NCBI GenBank assembly: GCA_947503895.1
Contig: CANNFT010000003.1
Span: 512,320 to 576,319, forward strand
DNA from: an uncultured Saccharospirillaceae bacterium
Lineage (GTDB): Bacteria > Pseudomonadota > Gammaproteobacteria > Pseudomonadales > Oceanobacteraceae
Direction: 5' to 3'
DNA length: 64,000 nt
Each line of letters begins with the position of its first letter. Positions within the stretch are counted from its first letter, which is position 1. The notes below the pieces were generated by a model. The model was not told where the DNA came from and did not search any database. It saw only the letters and a list, made by a program, of their open reading frames with translations. Of the stretch, positions 9,987 through 17,823 are shown in pieces. Made by a program: the position numbers and the translations under genes.

Positions 9987-10642
9987 TAATAGTGATGTCT
10001 GGAGTTGATGGTGCCGGTAAGTCAACACAAATTAATTTGATTTCAGCGTACTGTAAAGAATTAAATTATAGAGTGAAGGTGCTTTGGGCTAGAGGTGGGT
10101 ACACGCCATTATTTAAAATATTAAAGCGTATTTTGAGAGTGTCTGCAAAAGGAAAAACGGGTTCCTCAATTTATGTTGGATCTTCTAGGGTTAAGATCCT
10201 AAAAAACAAATACGTTTCTTGGTTATGGCTGAATGTAGCAACTCTTGATTTGATACTATTTTATGCAATTTACGCACGTTTTCTGTCTGCATGTGGTTTA
10301 GTTGTTATTTGCGATCGGTTTATTGAAGATACTTTTTTGGATTTTACATTGAACTTTCAAGAGAGTTTTAACCCTGATGGAATCCTTTGGCGCATACTCA
10401 GAAAAATTTCTCCTAAACCAAGTAATTCTTTTTTATTGCTTGTTCCAGTAGATGTTTCTATATATAGATCCAAATTAAAAAATGACCCATTCCCTGATAG
10501 TAACGAAGTTCTTGAGTGGAGGTATTCCAAATACAATGATAGCTCCCTTTTTTCAGGAGATCGATATACCCTTATTGATGCTACTATGTCCATTGAAGAT
10601 GTTAAGAACAATATTCTTTCAGAATTGTTGATGAAAAGATGA
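9983..10642 (+). CDS. thymidylate-kinase-like P-loop kinase
   Basis: A 219-residue protein beginning with a Walker A loop, GVDGAGKST (residues 7-15), then a central CDRFIEDTF element corresponding to the DRY/DR(Y/F) motif of thymidylate-kinase-like enzymes. Such proteins occur in surface-polysaccharide loci, where they are probably not nucleotide-biosynthesis enzymes; a role in phosphorylating a sugar, lipid or glycan is inference. It overlaps both neighbours by four bases (ATGA at 9983-9986 and 10639-10642), so GT4, this kinase and the APH-fold protein appear translationally coupled. The hydrophobic stretch LDLILFYAIYARF may be membrane-associated. Confidence 0.75.
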   Translation: MIIVMSGVDGAGKSTQINLISAYCKELNYRVKVLWARGGYTPLFKILKRILRVSAKGKTGSSIYVGSSRVKILKNKYVSWLWLNVATLDLILFYAIYARFLSACGLVVICDRFIEDTFLDFTLNFQESFNPDGILWRILRKISPKPSNSFLLLVPVDVSIYRSKLKNDPFPDSNEVLEWRYSKYNDSSLFSGDRYTLIDATMSIEDVKNNILSELLMKR

Positions 10643-11856
10643 AAATAAAACTATTAAAATTACGAGAGAACTTTGAGGAAAATTTTATATGCTCTTTTCG
10701 TCATTTTTTGAGTGAAAAATTCGGATGGAATGACGATATGTTTTGGTCGTCTTCAAAGAATGTAGGTGATACTGAAGATCAAATGGTTTTATGTGTAAAT
10801 GATGTTTTGAATGTTATTTTTCCAAAGCAAATGCCCCCCATAAGATTAAAGCCTTTTGTGAATGAGTTTCGTTATAATGAAAATATAATAAAACGTATAC
10901 TTCAAAATATTTATGTTAGCTTAGCAATTAAGCCATTTTTTGTAAGGTTCACCTCAATGAAAGTTTTGGTGATTCGAAACCCGCCTGAAAATATTAAAAA
11001 TTTCCTTATTTTACCAGGCAATCACAGCCATAGAGTTATTGATTTTAAGGATGACGTTAGTTTAGTGTTTGCAAAAAAATGTTTTGATTATGATTACTTT
11101 AGGGCTGAGGCTGAAAGCAGACTAGAATATCATTTTCTTCCTGTTCCAAAGATATTAGATTATGTCAAAGGGAGGTGCTGGTTTTCTGAAGAAATTGTTT
11201 GTGGCCTACCAATTAATCGCTTAATAGATTATGAGCATAGGGACTCATCTTTAAGTAATGCTGCATCTGCTCTATTGGATTTATATGACTTAACATTAAG
11301 GGAGGTTGATCGTGAATCATATCTTGAAAAATTGAATAGTAGAATAAAAATGAAAATTGCTACGATTGAGTTATATATTTCACATGGGCAACTGGTAATG
11401 CTTTATCAGCTTTTAGATATGCTCTACTTTAATGTAAGCGTGTTGTGGAATTGCTCCCATTCTGAAATAAGATTGGTTATGTCTCATGGTGATTTTCAAC
11501 CTGCTAATGTTATTTGTGGTAAATCAAATGTTTGGTTGACCGACTGGGAGTATTGTTCAGAAAGAAGCATATACTTTGATAGTTTCTATTATGTTGTAAA
11601 TTCTACTCGATTGGGTGATTTTTCATCTAAGATTGAGTTGCTGCTTAATAAAATGATTGACAACGCCTTGCCGATTCCGCTTGAAGGTATATTTTCTAAA
11701 AACTGTAAGTTTTATATCTTTTTGTTTTTATTGGAATTATATTTGTTGAAAATATCTGAAGTTTCTTCTGCTGGCATAAAAAATAAGTTTATCAATCTAG
11801 AGTCATGGGTAAATGAGGTGCTTGGTATGGATTGCATGAAAAATATGGACAATTAG
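10639..11856 (+). CDS. APH/choline-kinase-fold phosphotransferase
   Basis: A 405-residue protein whose C-terminal half carries the phosphotransferase catalytic loop SHGDFQPANVI (H283, D285, N290) and the metal-binding Asp of LTDWEYC about twelve residues later, as in aminoglycoside phosphotransferase/choline kinase (PF01636) enzymes. The N-terminal 150 residues are not recognised. Relatives in polysaccharide loci are thought to phosphorylate sugars or install phospho-substituents; the substrate here is unknown. The start overlaps the preceding kinase-like gene (ATGA). It is the last gene of the strongly A/T-rich block; the next gene, four bases later, has visibly different composition. Confidence 0.72.
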   Translation: MKIKLLKLRENFEENFICSFRHFLSEKFGWNDDMFWSSSKNVGDTEDQMVLCVNDVLNVIFPKQMPPIRLKPFVNEFRYNENIIKRILQNIYVSLAIKPFFVRFTSMKVLVIRNPPENIKNFLILPGNHSHRVIDFKDDVSLVFAKKCFDYDYFRAEAESRLEYHFLPVPKILDYVKGRCWFSEEIVCGLPINRLIDYEHRDSSLSNAASALLDLYDLTLREVDRESYLEKLNSRIKMKIATIELYISHGQLVMLYQLLDMLYFNVSVLWNCSHSEIRLVMSHGDFQPANVICGKSNVWLTDWEYCSERSIYFDSFYYVVNSTRLGDFSSKIELLLNKMIDNALPIPLEGIFSKNCKFYIFLFLLELYLLKISEVSSAGIKNKFINLESWVNEVLGMDCMKNMDN

Positions 11857-11860
11857 AGTA

Positions 11861-13060
11861 ATGGCTATCAAAGCACAAAATATTCTTTTCTTAAATCAAA
11901 TGGCAGGTCCTTTGTTTAGAGAGTTAGCAGAAGATCTTTCGGAAGCATTACCAGGTGTGAGTATTTTAAAAACCGGTCATCCCGATACTTTGGCTATTGG
12001 AAGTTCAACGAATAAACTGGTTATTGAGGCATATCCCGAGTATGAGCGTGCTTCCTACTTCACACGTATTCTTAGTTGGTTGAGGTATACGTTGTTAGTG
12101 GGCGTAGCGATGTTTAAAGCTGATAGAAATACAGCTATTTTTATCGTGTCAAATCCTCCGCTATTAGGCCCAGCAGCTTGGTTGGTGAATAAGCTGAAAA
12201 ACGTTCCCTATATCGTACTAGTTTATGATTTGCATCCTGATACGATGGTGAGCTTTGGAGTCTTGAAAGAATCTTCTCTTAGTACTCGTGTTTGGCGCTG
12301 GGTAAATAGAATGGTCTGGAATAATGCTTCTGCTGTCTATACTTTGGGCCCTGTGATGGCGGAAAATTTAGCGAAGCAGTTCGATGTAAAAAAGACCTTG
12401 TTGGGTGAAGTCGGTGTGATTCCACCTTGGGCAGACACTGATAAAATCAAACCAATTGTTAAGAGTGATAACACGTTAACTACAGAGTTGAATCAACAAG
12501 ATAAAATAACTGTTTTATATTCGGGTAATATGGGCGTTAGTCACGATATTGATAGCATTTTACAGGCGGCTAATATCTTAAAAGATGATCCTAAGATTGC
12601 ATTTTTAATGATTGGTGAAGGTGCTAAATGGCAGGATGCCGTAGATTTTCAGAAGCGGCATCAGCTGGAAAACTTACATATTTTACCTTTTCAGCCAGAA
12701 GAAAAACTACCTTATACGATGGCTCTAGCCGATATTGCTTTGGTGGCGCTAGATGCAGGCGCTGAAGGGTTAATGATTCCCAGTAAGATGTTTTATTATA
12801 TGGCTGCTGGTGCTGCTGTAGTGGGGATTTGTTCTGGTCGCAATGATGTCTCTGAGGTTGTAAATGCTGCTAAATGTGGTGTTACGGTTGAGCCTAATAG
12901 GCCTGAGGTTTTAGCCAATGTGATCAAAGAACTATCTTGCAATAAGGGTGATCTAAATAGGTTTAAGCAAAAGTCTCGTGAAGCAGCAGAGGCTAGTTAT
13001 TCTCGCACGGCTTGCATGCAAAATTTGACTAGTAGTGTAGTGTACGTATTGAATTCTTAA
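11861..13060 (+). CDS. glycosyltransferase family 4 (WbuB-like)
   Basis: A 399-residue GT-B transferase. It has FLNQMAGPLFRELAEDLS at the N-terminus, a hydrophobic NPPLLGPAAWLVNKLKNVPYIVLVYDLHPD segment typical of WbuB/WcaI-type transferases that add the second sugar to undecaprenyl-diphosphate-linked HexNAc, and a donor site with LYSGNMGVSHD and PSKMFYYMAAGAAVVG. It opens the second half of the locus, with less A/T-rich DNA, and precedes the initiating sugar transferase, consistent with an early step of repeat-unit assembly. Confidence 0.87.
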   Translation: MAIKAQNILFLNQMAGPLFRELAEDLSEALPGVSILKTGHPDTLAIGSSTNKLVIEAYPEYERASYFTRILSWLRYTLLVGVAMFKADRNTAIFIVSNPPLLGPAAWLVNKLKNVPYIVLVYDLHPDTMVSFGVLKESSLSTRVWRWVNRMVWNNASAVYTLGPVMAENLAKQFDVKKTLLGEVGVIPPWADTDKIKPIVKSDNTLTTELNQQDKITVLYSGNMGVSHDIDSILQAANILKDDPKIAFLMIGEGAKWQDAVDFQKRHQLENLHILPFQPEEKLPYTMALADIALVALDAGAEGLMIPSKMFYYMAAGAAVVGICSGRNDVSEVVNAAKCGVTVEPNRPEVLANVIKELSCNKGDLNRFKQKSREAAEASYSRTACMQNLTSSVVYVLNS

Positions 13061-13071
13061 AGGGGCATGCC

Positions 13072-14238
13072 GTGCGGCCATTTAAATTAACAAAAGTTGA
13101 ATCATTGCTGTGTTTATGTATTAGGCATTGTGATTTTCTAGAAAAAGATAAAATAGTTTTACTGTATAATGAGTTGGGAGATGATGCAGTATATGCGTCG
13201 GCAAAACACAACGGTGTAGCTTCGATAACTGCACATGCTTTAAGTCTTTGTTTAGATGAATCTATCTTACCTCAACGCTGGAAAGATGAATATTTAGCTA
13301 TAGAAGATAAGTTAACAGATTACATGTTGGAGCTTGATAAGGTGGCTAGTTTACTTGCCCAGCATGATATCCCTTTACTTGCTTTAAAGAATAGCGGGAT
13401 CACTAGAGGTATGTATCCCTATTTAGGCTCTTGCCCAATGGGCGATATAGATGTTCTTGTGAGCAAAAAACAGTTCAGAGAGGCTCATGATATATTAACG
13501 GAAAAGGGCTATACCCTAAAGTTTCGTTGTGAGTTTGAAGAGGACAGCATTTTGGCTGCGGAGCATGGTGGTGGGGCTGAATATTCTGTAGAGCTGGAAG
13601 GAGGTCGGCACTTGTGGTTTGAATTACAATGGCGCCCTGTTGCCGGACGTTGGATTCAGCCTGAACAAGAGCCAAAAGCTGATGAGTTAGTCGAACGCTC
13701 CATTGCGATAGAAGGGTCGGATGTTCGCTTACTTTCACCTGAAGATAATTTGTTGCAAGTCGCGTTGCATACGGCCAAGCATACATTTGTTCGTGCACCA
13801 GGATTTCGATTGCATACGGATGTAGATCGTATTGTGTCAACCCAAAACATTGATTGGGATTTGTTTGTCGATAGAGTAATTGCGCTGAAGACAAAAACCG
13901 CGGTTTACATGTCTTTGGCGATGGCAAAGACCTTGTTAGGTACGCCAGTACCTAGAGATGTATTAGGAAAGATACAGCCAAATACTTTCAAGATTAAGCT
14001 TATGCAAACCTGGCTAGAAAAGGTAGGAATTTTTGATCCTGATGCTTCGAAGTGGAGTAAGCCTGGTTATATCGTTTTTGTCAGTATGTTATATGACACG
14101 ATAGGAGATTTTGTGGGGGGCGTTTTTCCTAATGCTGAAAAAATGAAGGAACAATATGAGTTTTCAAATGGCTTATTGTTACCTGTTTACCACGTGAAGC
14201 GTATCCTATCTTTGTTGTTTAAGAGGGCTAATACATAA
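13072..14238 (+). CDS. nucleotidyltransferase-fold family protein
   Basis: A 388-residue soluble protein resembling the uncharacterised nucleotidyltransferase family (NTP_transf_5, PF14907). The key element is PMGDIDVLV with D125 and D127, the paired acidic residues of a polymerase-beta-like nucleotidyltransferase site, preceded by a LLALKNSGITRGMYP strand-turn. The remaining half is helical with conserved-looking DNLLQVALHTAKH. The start is GTG 13072 after AGGGG; an ATG at 13067 is out of frame. The stop overlaps the start of the sugar transferase (TAATG). Its substrate and role in glycan assembly are unknown; family members are frequent in capsule/EPS loci. Confidence 0.72.
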   Translation: MRPFKLTKVESLLCLCIRHCDFLEKDKIVLLYNELGDDAVYASAKHNGVASITAHALSLCLDESILPQRWKDEYLAIEDKLTDYMLELDKVASLLAQHDIPLLALKNSGITRGMYPYLGSCPMGDIDVLVSKKQFREAHDILTEKGYTLKFRCEFEEDSILAAEHGGGAEYSVELEGGRHLWFELQWRPVAGRWIQPEQEPKADELVERSIAIEGSDVRLLSPEDNLLQVALHTAKHTFVRAPGFRLHTDVDRIVSTQNIDWDLFVDRVIALKTKTAVYMSLAMAKTLLGTPVPRDVLGKIQPNTFKIKLMQTWLEKVGIFDPDASKWSKPGYIVFVSMLYDTIGDFVGGVFPNAEKMKEQYEFSNGLLLPVYHVKRILSLLFKRANT

Positions 14239-14852
14239 TGTTAAAGCGCAGTTTTGATTTTATCGTTGCCTTGCTAGCTTTGTTTCTTCTTAGTCCTGTA
14301 TTGATTGTGGTTTCCTTCCTTGTTGTTAGGAAAATGGGACGTCCGGTATTGTTTAAACAGGCTAGGCCTGGCTTAAATAATCAGACATTTTATATGTATA
14401 AATTTCGAAGCATGACGGATACCAAGGATGTCAGCGGTACATTGTTAACGGATGAACAGCGAATTACTGGACTTGGTCATTTTTTGCGAAGTTCTAGTAT
14501 TGATGAATTACCGGGATTATGGAATGTTTTGGTTGGGGATATGAGTTTAGTTGGACCTAGGCCTCTGTTGATAGAATATCTAGATCGTTATACTCCGGAG
14601 CAAGCCAGGCGACATGAAGTAAAGCCAGGTATTACCGGCTGGGCGCAGGTGAATGGGCGTAATGCGATCAGGTGGGAGGATAAATTTAGGTTGGATGTTT
14701 GGTATGTAGAAAACCAAAGTTTCTTATTGGATATTAAGATTCTTTTTTTAACAGTAAAGAAAGTTTTTTTTAAAGAAGATATTAGTCAGGATGGGCATGC
14801 GACTAAGCCCGCTTTTATGGGCAGCCAAACAGATACAAAAAATAATAAATAA
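14238..14852 (+). CDS. undecaprenyl-phosphate sugar phosphotransferase (PglC-type)
   Basis: A 204-residue monotopic phosphoglycosyl transferase (bacterial sugar transferase, PF02397). It has a single hydrophobic N-terminal segment (residues 7-30), then KFRSMTD, the catalytic-type LRSSSIDELPGLWNVLVGDMSLVGPRPL and KPGITGWAQVNGRN. It starts repeat-unit synthesis by moving a sugar-1-phosphate from a UDP-sugar to undecaprenyl phosphate. The short length without extra transmembrane helices is like Campylobacter PglC, which uses UDP-diNAc-bacillosamine; the 4,6-dehydratase and aminotransferase nearby fit such a donor. Overlaps the previous gene by one base. Confidence 0.92.
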   Translation: MLKRSFDFIVALLALFLLSPVLIVVSFLVVRKMGRPVLFKQARPGLNNQTFYMYKFRSMTDTKDVSGTLLTDEQRITGLGHFLRSSSIDELPGLWNVLVGDMSLVGPRPLLIEYLDRYTPEQARRHEVKPGITGWAQVNGRNAIRWEDKFRLDVWYVENQSFLLDIKILFLTVKKVFFKEDISQDGHATKPAFMGSQTDTKNNK

Positions 14853-14887
14853 TCGTTTAGAATGGATTTTACACTCGTTTAAACTTA

Positions 14888-15886
14888 GTGATGGGTAATG
14901 TAGTGAAAGAATTTAATATACTGTTTGCTGCTGCAGGCAGAAGAGTTTCGTTATTAAGAAGTTTTCGTAAGGCGATGGATGACTTAGGGTTAAAAGGTAA
15001 AGTTTTTGCTGCAGATGCGGGTTCTTCTGCTCCTGCGTCTTTTGTTGCAGACGAAAGAGTTTTAGTTCCACGAGTAGATTCAGCTGATTATATTTCTTCT
15101 TTAAAAACTATTTGTCAAGACAGGGATATCAGTTTAGTCATCTCTCTTATTGATACCGATTTAACGTTGTTATCGCACCATAAGACAGAATTTGCAGAAG
15201 AGGGTATTACATTATTGGTGTGTGATGAAGAAACTAATGCTATTTGCTTTGACAAGTTAAGCAGCTATGAATTCTTCACTGCTAACGATATCAATACACC
15301 TGAAGTTTTAACCGAGGATGAAGTAGCTGCTTTAACCTTGGATGATTTACCTATAATGATCAAACCATGGGATGGTAGCTGTAGTGTCGGTGTGAATATT
15401 GTAACAACGATGGATGAGTTGGCTTTTTATAAGGCGAATACACACCATGCAATGGTTCAGCGATTAATTCAAGGTGACGAATATACCTGTGATGCTTATG
15501 TTGATTTTAGCGGGAGTGTTCGTTGTGTTGTGCCTAGAAAACGTCTGGAAACGAGAGCAGGCGAAGTCAGCAAAGGTTTAACGGTAAATGATCCTGTGAT
15601 TATTGAAGCGGTCATTGATTGCGTTAATAAACTTCCTCATGCTGTTGGTTGTATGACTATACAGTGTTTTAAGGAGCCTGATGGCAGTGTATCTTTTATT
15701 GAAATTAACCCTCGTTTTGGCGGCGGCCATCCTTTAACGATTCATGCAGGTGCAAATTTCCCTAAATGGATTCTGCAGGAATTGATGGATGTGCAGTGTG
15801 ATGCTTCTTTTGATGGTTGGCAGGATGACTTGGCTATGTTGCGTTTTGATGATGAAATAATTGTTAAGGGTTCTGAGATTCGATGA
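14888..15886 (+). CDS. ATP-grasp domain protein (carboxylate-amine ligase type)
   Basis: A 332-residue protein with an N-terminal Rossmann-like domain (FNILFAAAGRRVSLLRSF) and an ATP-grasp core: IMIKPWDGSCSVGV (ATP-binding Lys and glycine-rich loop), VQRLIQGDEYTCDAYVD and the metal-binding FIEINPRFGGGHP (E-x-N-x-R). It resembles the carbamoyl-phosphate-synthase large-subunit-like ATP-grasp proteins of sugar-modification loci. It would form an amide by activating a carboxylate with ATP; acylation of the 4-amino sugar made by the neighbouring aminotransferase is inference. The stop overlaps the next start (ATGA at 15883). A GTG at 14903 or the ATGs at 14888/14891 are alternative starts. Confidence 0.85.
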   Translation: MMGNVVKEFNILFAAAGRRVSLLRSFRKAMDDLGLKGKVFAADAGSSAPASFVADERVLVPRVDSADYISSLKTICQDRDISLVISLIDTDLTLLSHHKTEFAEEGITLLVCDEETNAICFDKLSSYEFFTANDINTPEVLTEDEVAALTLDDLPIMIKPWDGSCSVGVNIVTTMDELAFYKANTHHAMVQRLIQGDEYTCDAYVDFSGSVRCVVPRKRLETRAGEVSKGLTVNDPVIIEAVIDCVNKLPHAVGCMTIQCFKEPDGSVSFIEINPRFGGGHPLTIHAGANFPKWILQELMDVQCDASFDGWQDDLAMLRFDDEIIVKGSEIR

Positions 15887-16560
15887 TTAATACTGTGGTA
15901 TTTGATCTGGATGATACTCTTTATCTAGAGCGAGATTATGTGGAAAGTGGTTTTAAAGCTGTAGATGCTTTTTTGCAAGAAAAGGGAATTGAAGGTTTTT
16001 TTCAGTCTTCTTGGAGCTACTTTGAAAAAGGTGGACGAGGTGATACTTTTAATGTGGCACTTGATGATTTGGGTGTTACATATGATAAGCGTTTTATCAC
16101 GGGGTTGATTGCGGTATATCGCGAGCATATCCCAAATATATCTTTATTGCCTGATTCACTCAAGATCATTAAAGCTTTACAGGGGAAGTATCATTTAGGA
16201 TTGATTACTGATGGTTATTCGCAAGTACAGAATAACAAGGTTGATGCGCTGGGTTTGAGAAGTTTGTTAGACTACGTCGTAATCACTGATAACTTGGGGA
16301 AATCAGGAGAGTTCTGGAAGCCCCATGTGAAACCTTATCAAACTACTTCTACAAACTTTTCTGCTTCAAGTTATGAATGTCTATATATTGGCGACAATAT
16401 AAAGAAAGATTTTGTAGCTGCAAATAAGCTTGGGTGGACAACAGTGCAGATCTGCCGTGAAGGTGGTGAATACAATGAGCAATATTTATCACGTATGTAT
16501 GAAGCCGATTATCAAATTACCTCATTGAATGAGTTGCCAGAGCTGCTCTCTAGATTATAA
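15883..16560 (+). CDS. HAD-superfamily hydrolase
   Basis: A 225-residue cytoplasmic phosphatase-like protein. Motif I is VVFDLDDTLYLE (nucleophile Asp near residue 8), motif II LITDGY, and motif IV CLYIGDNIKKDFVAA. The insertion between motifs I and II makes it a subclass I HAD (pyrophosphatase/phosphoglycolate phosphatase-like cap). It overlaps the ATP-grasp gene by four bases and precedes a DegT aminotransferase by 14 bases, so it belongs to the same amino-sugar module, perhaps removing a phosphate from an activated acyl or sugar intermediate. Substrate unknown. Confidence 0.87.
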   Translation: MINTVVFDLDDTLYLERDYVESGFKAVDAFLQEKGIEGFFQSSWSYFEKGGRGDTFNVALDDLGVTYDKRFITGLIAVYREHIPNISLLPDSLKIIKALQGKYHLGLITDGYSQVQNNKVDALGLRSLLDYVVITDNLGKSGEFWKPHVKPYQTTSTNFSASSYECLYIGDNIKKDFVAANKLGWTTVQICREGGEYNEQYLSRMYEADYQITSLNELPELLSRL

Positions 16561-16574
16561 GTGTAGTATCAATT

Positions 16575-17750
16575 ATGAATATGAACGTAAATTCAACTTG
16601 GCCTAGTTTCACCCAAGAAGAAGCCGATGCAGTATCGCGTGTCCTTTTGTCTAATAAGGTGAACTACTGGACCGGACAGGAGTGTCGTCAGTTCGAAAAA
16701 GAATTTTCATCTTGGTCTGATTGTAAGTATGCGGTAGCGGTTGCTAACGGCACGCTTGCTTTAGATCTTGCTTTAAAGGCTATGGGTATTGGTGTTGGCG
16801 ATGAGGTAATTGTTACACCGCGTACTTTCCTGGCATCTGTTTCTTCTGTTGTTACCGCAGGCGCAACTCCAGTGTTCGCTGACGTCGATTTAAATTCCCA
16901 AAATATTGAAGCGGAATTTATTGAAAAAGTTATAACAAGTAAAACGAAAGCTGTAATAGTTGTGCACTTAGCGGGCATGCCTGCGGATATGGATAGCATT
17001 ATGGCGTTATCAGAAGAATATGATTTCTATGTCATTGAGGATTGTGCTCAGGCTCACGGTGCTTCTTATAAAGGTAAGTCTGTGGGTTCTATTGGTCATA
17101 TTGGCTGCTGGTCGTTTTGCCAGGATAAGATTATGACCACGGGCGGTGAGGGTGGGATGGTCACCACCGATGATGAAACGATGTGGCGTAAAATGTGGTC
17201 TTACAAAGATCATGGTAAAAGTTATGAGGCGGTTTACGAGCGTGAACATGCGCCCGGTTTCCGTTGGCTGCATGAAAGCTTTGGCACCAATTGGCGTATG
17301 ACAGAGATGCAAGCAGTTATAGGGCGGATTCAATTAAAGCGGATGCCGGGTTGGACAGAAAAACGTAGGCATCATGCCAGATTGATTGATGCAGTGTCTG
17401 ATGAGTTTAGTGTTGTTAGGTCTGTGAAAGTCCCATTAGATATTGAACATGCAGAGTATAAGCATTACTTATTTGTTGTTCCTGAAGAGCTTTCTGCCGG
17501 ATGGGCTCGAGATAAAATTATTGATGCAATGGTAGAAAGGGGCGTACCTTGTTATCAGGGCAGTTGTTCAGAAGTTTACTTGGAAAAAGCGTTTGAAGGC
17601 ACTGGTTGGCGTCCTGAAAAGGCGTTGATAAATGCTCGGATGTTAGGAGAAACTAGCTTAATGTTTTTGGTCCATCCCTCACTAACAATTACTGAGATTG
17701 AACAAACTTGCAAAGCGCTAAAAGAAGTGTTGACTTTGGCTCAACTTTAA
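16575..17750 (+). CDS. DegT/DnrJ/EryC1/StrS sugar aminotransferase
   Basis: A 391-residue PLP enzyme. It shows VANGTLALDLALKAMGIGVGDEVIVTPRTFLAS, the PLP-contacting IEDCAQAHGASYKGKSVGSIG and the Schiff-base Lys185 in SFCQDKIMTTGGEGGM. Family members aminate a 4-keto (or 3-keto) nucleotide sugar using glutamate. With the WbpM-type 4,6-dehydratase encoded convergently just downstream, this would make a UDP-4-amino-4,6-dideoxy-HexNAc (PglE-like reaction), the probable donor of the PglC-type transferase. The first Met (16575) and the Met two residues later are both possible starts. Confidence 0.92.
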   Translation: MNMNVNSTWPSFTQEEADAVSRVLLSNKVNYWTGQECRQFEKEFSSWSDCKYAVAVANGTLALDLALKAMGIGVGDEVIVTPRTFLASVSSVVTAGATPVFADVDLNSQNIEAEFIEKVITSKTKAVIVVHLAGMPADMDSIMALSEEYDFYVIEDCAQAHGASYKGKSVGSIGHIGCWSFCQDKIMTTGGEGGMVTTDDETMWRKMWSYKDHGKSYEAVYEREHAPGFRWLHESFGTNWRMTEMQAVIGRIQLKRMPGWTEKRRHHARLIDAVSDEFSVVRSVKVPLDIEHAEYKHYLFVVPEELSAGWARDKIIDAMVERGVPCYQGSCSEVYLEKAFEGTGWRPEKALINARMLGETSLMFLVHPSLTITEIEQTCKALKEVLTLAQL

Positions 17751-17763
17751 GGTTATCGATTTC

Positions 17764-17817
17764 AGTGAACTACTTCACTTGAGTCATTCTTTTGAATCCA
17801 AAACTGCTTGAGAATGA
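17764..17817. terminator. weak hairpins between convergent genes
   Basis: AGTGAA/TTCACT (17764-17779) followed by TCATTCTTTTG, and a wider TCATTCT (17784-17790) / AGAATGA (17811-17817) pair, lie between the convergent aminotransferase and dehydratase genes. They could act as a modest terminator; stems are short. Confidence 0.3.
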
Positions 17818-17823
17818 GGCTTA

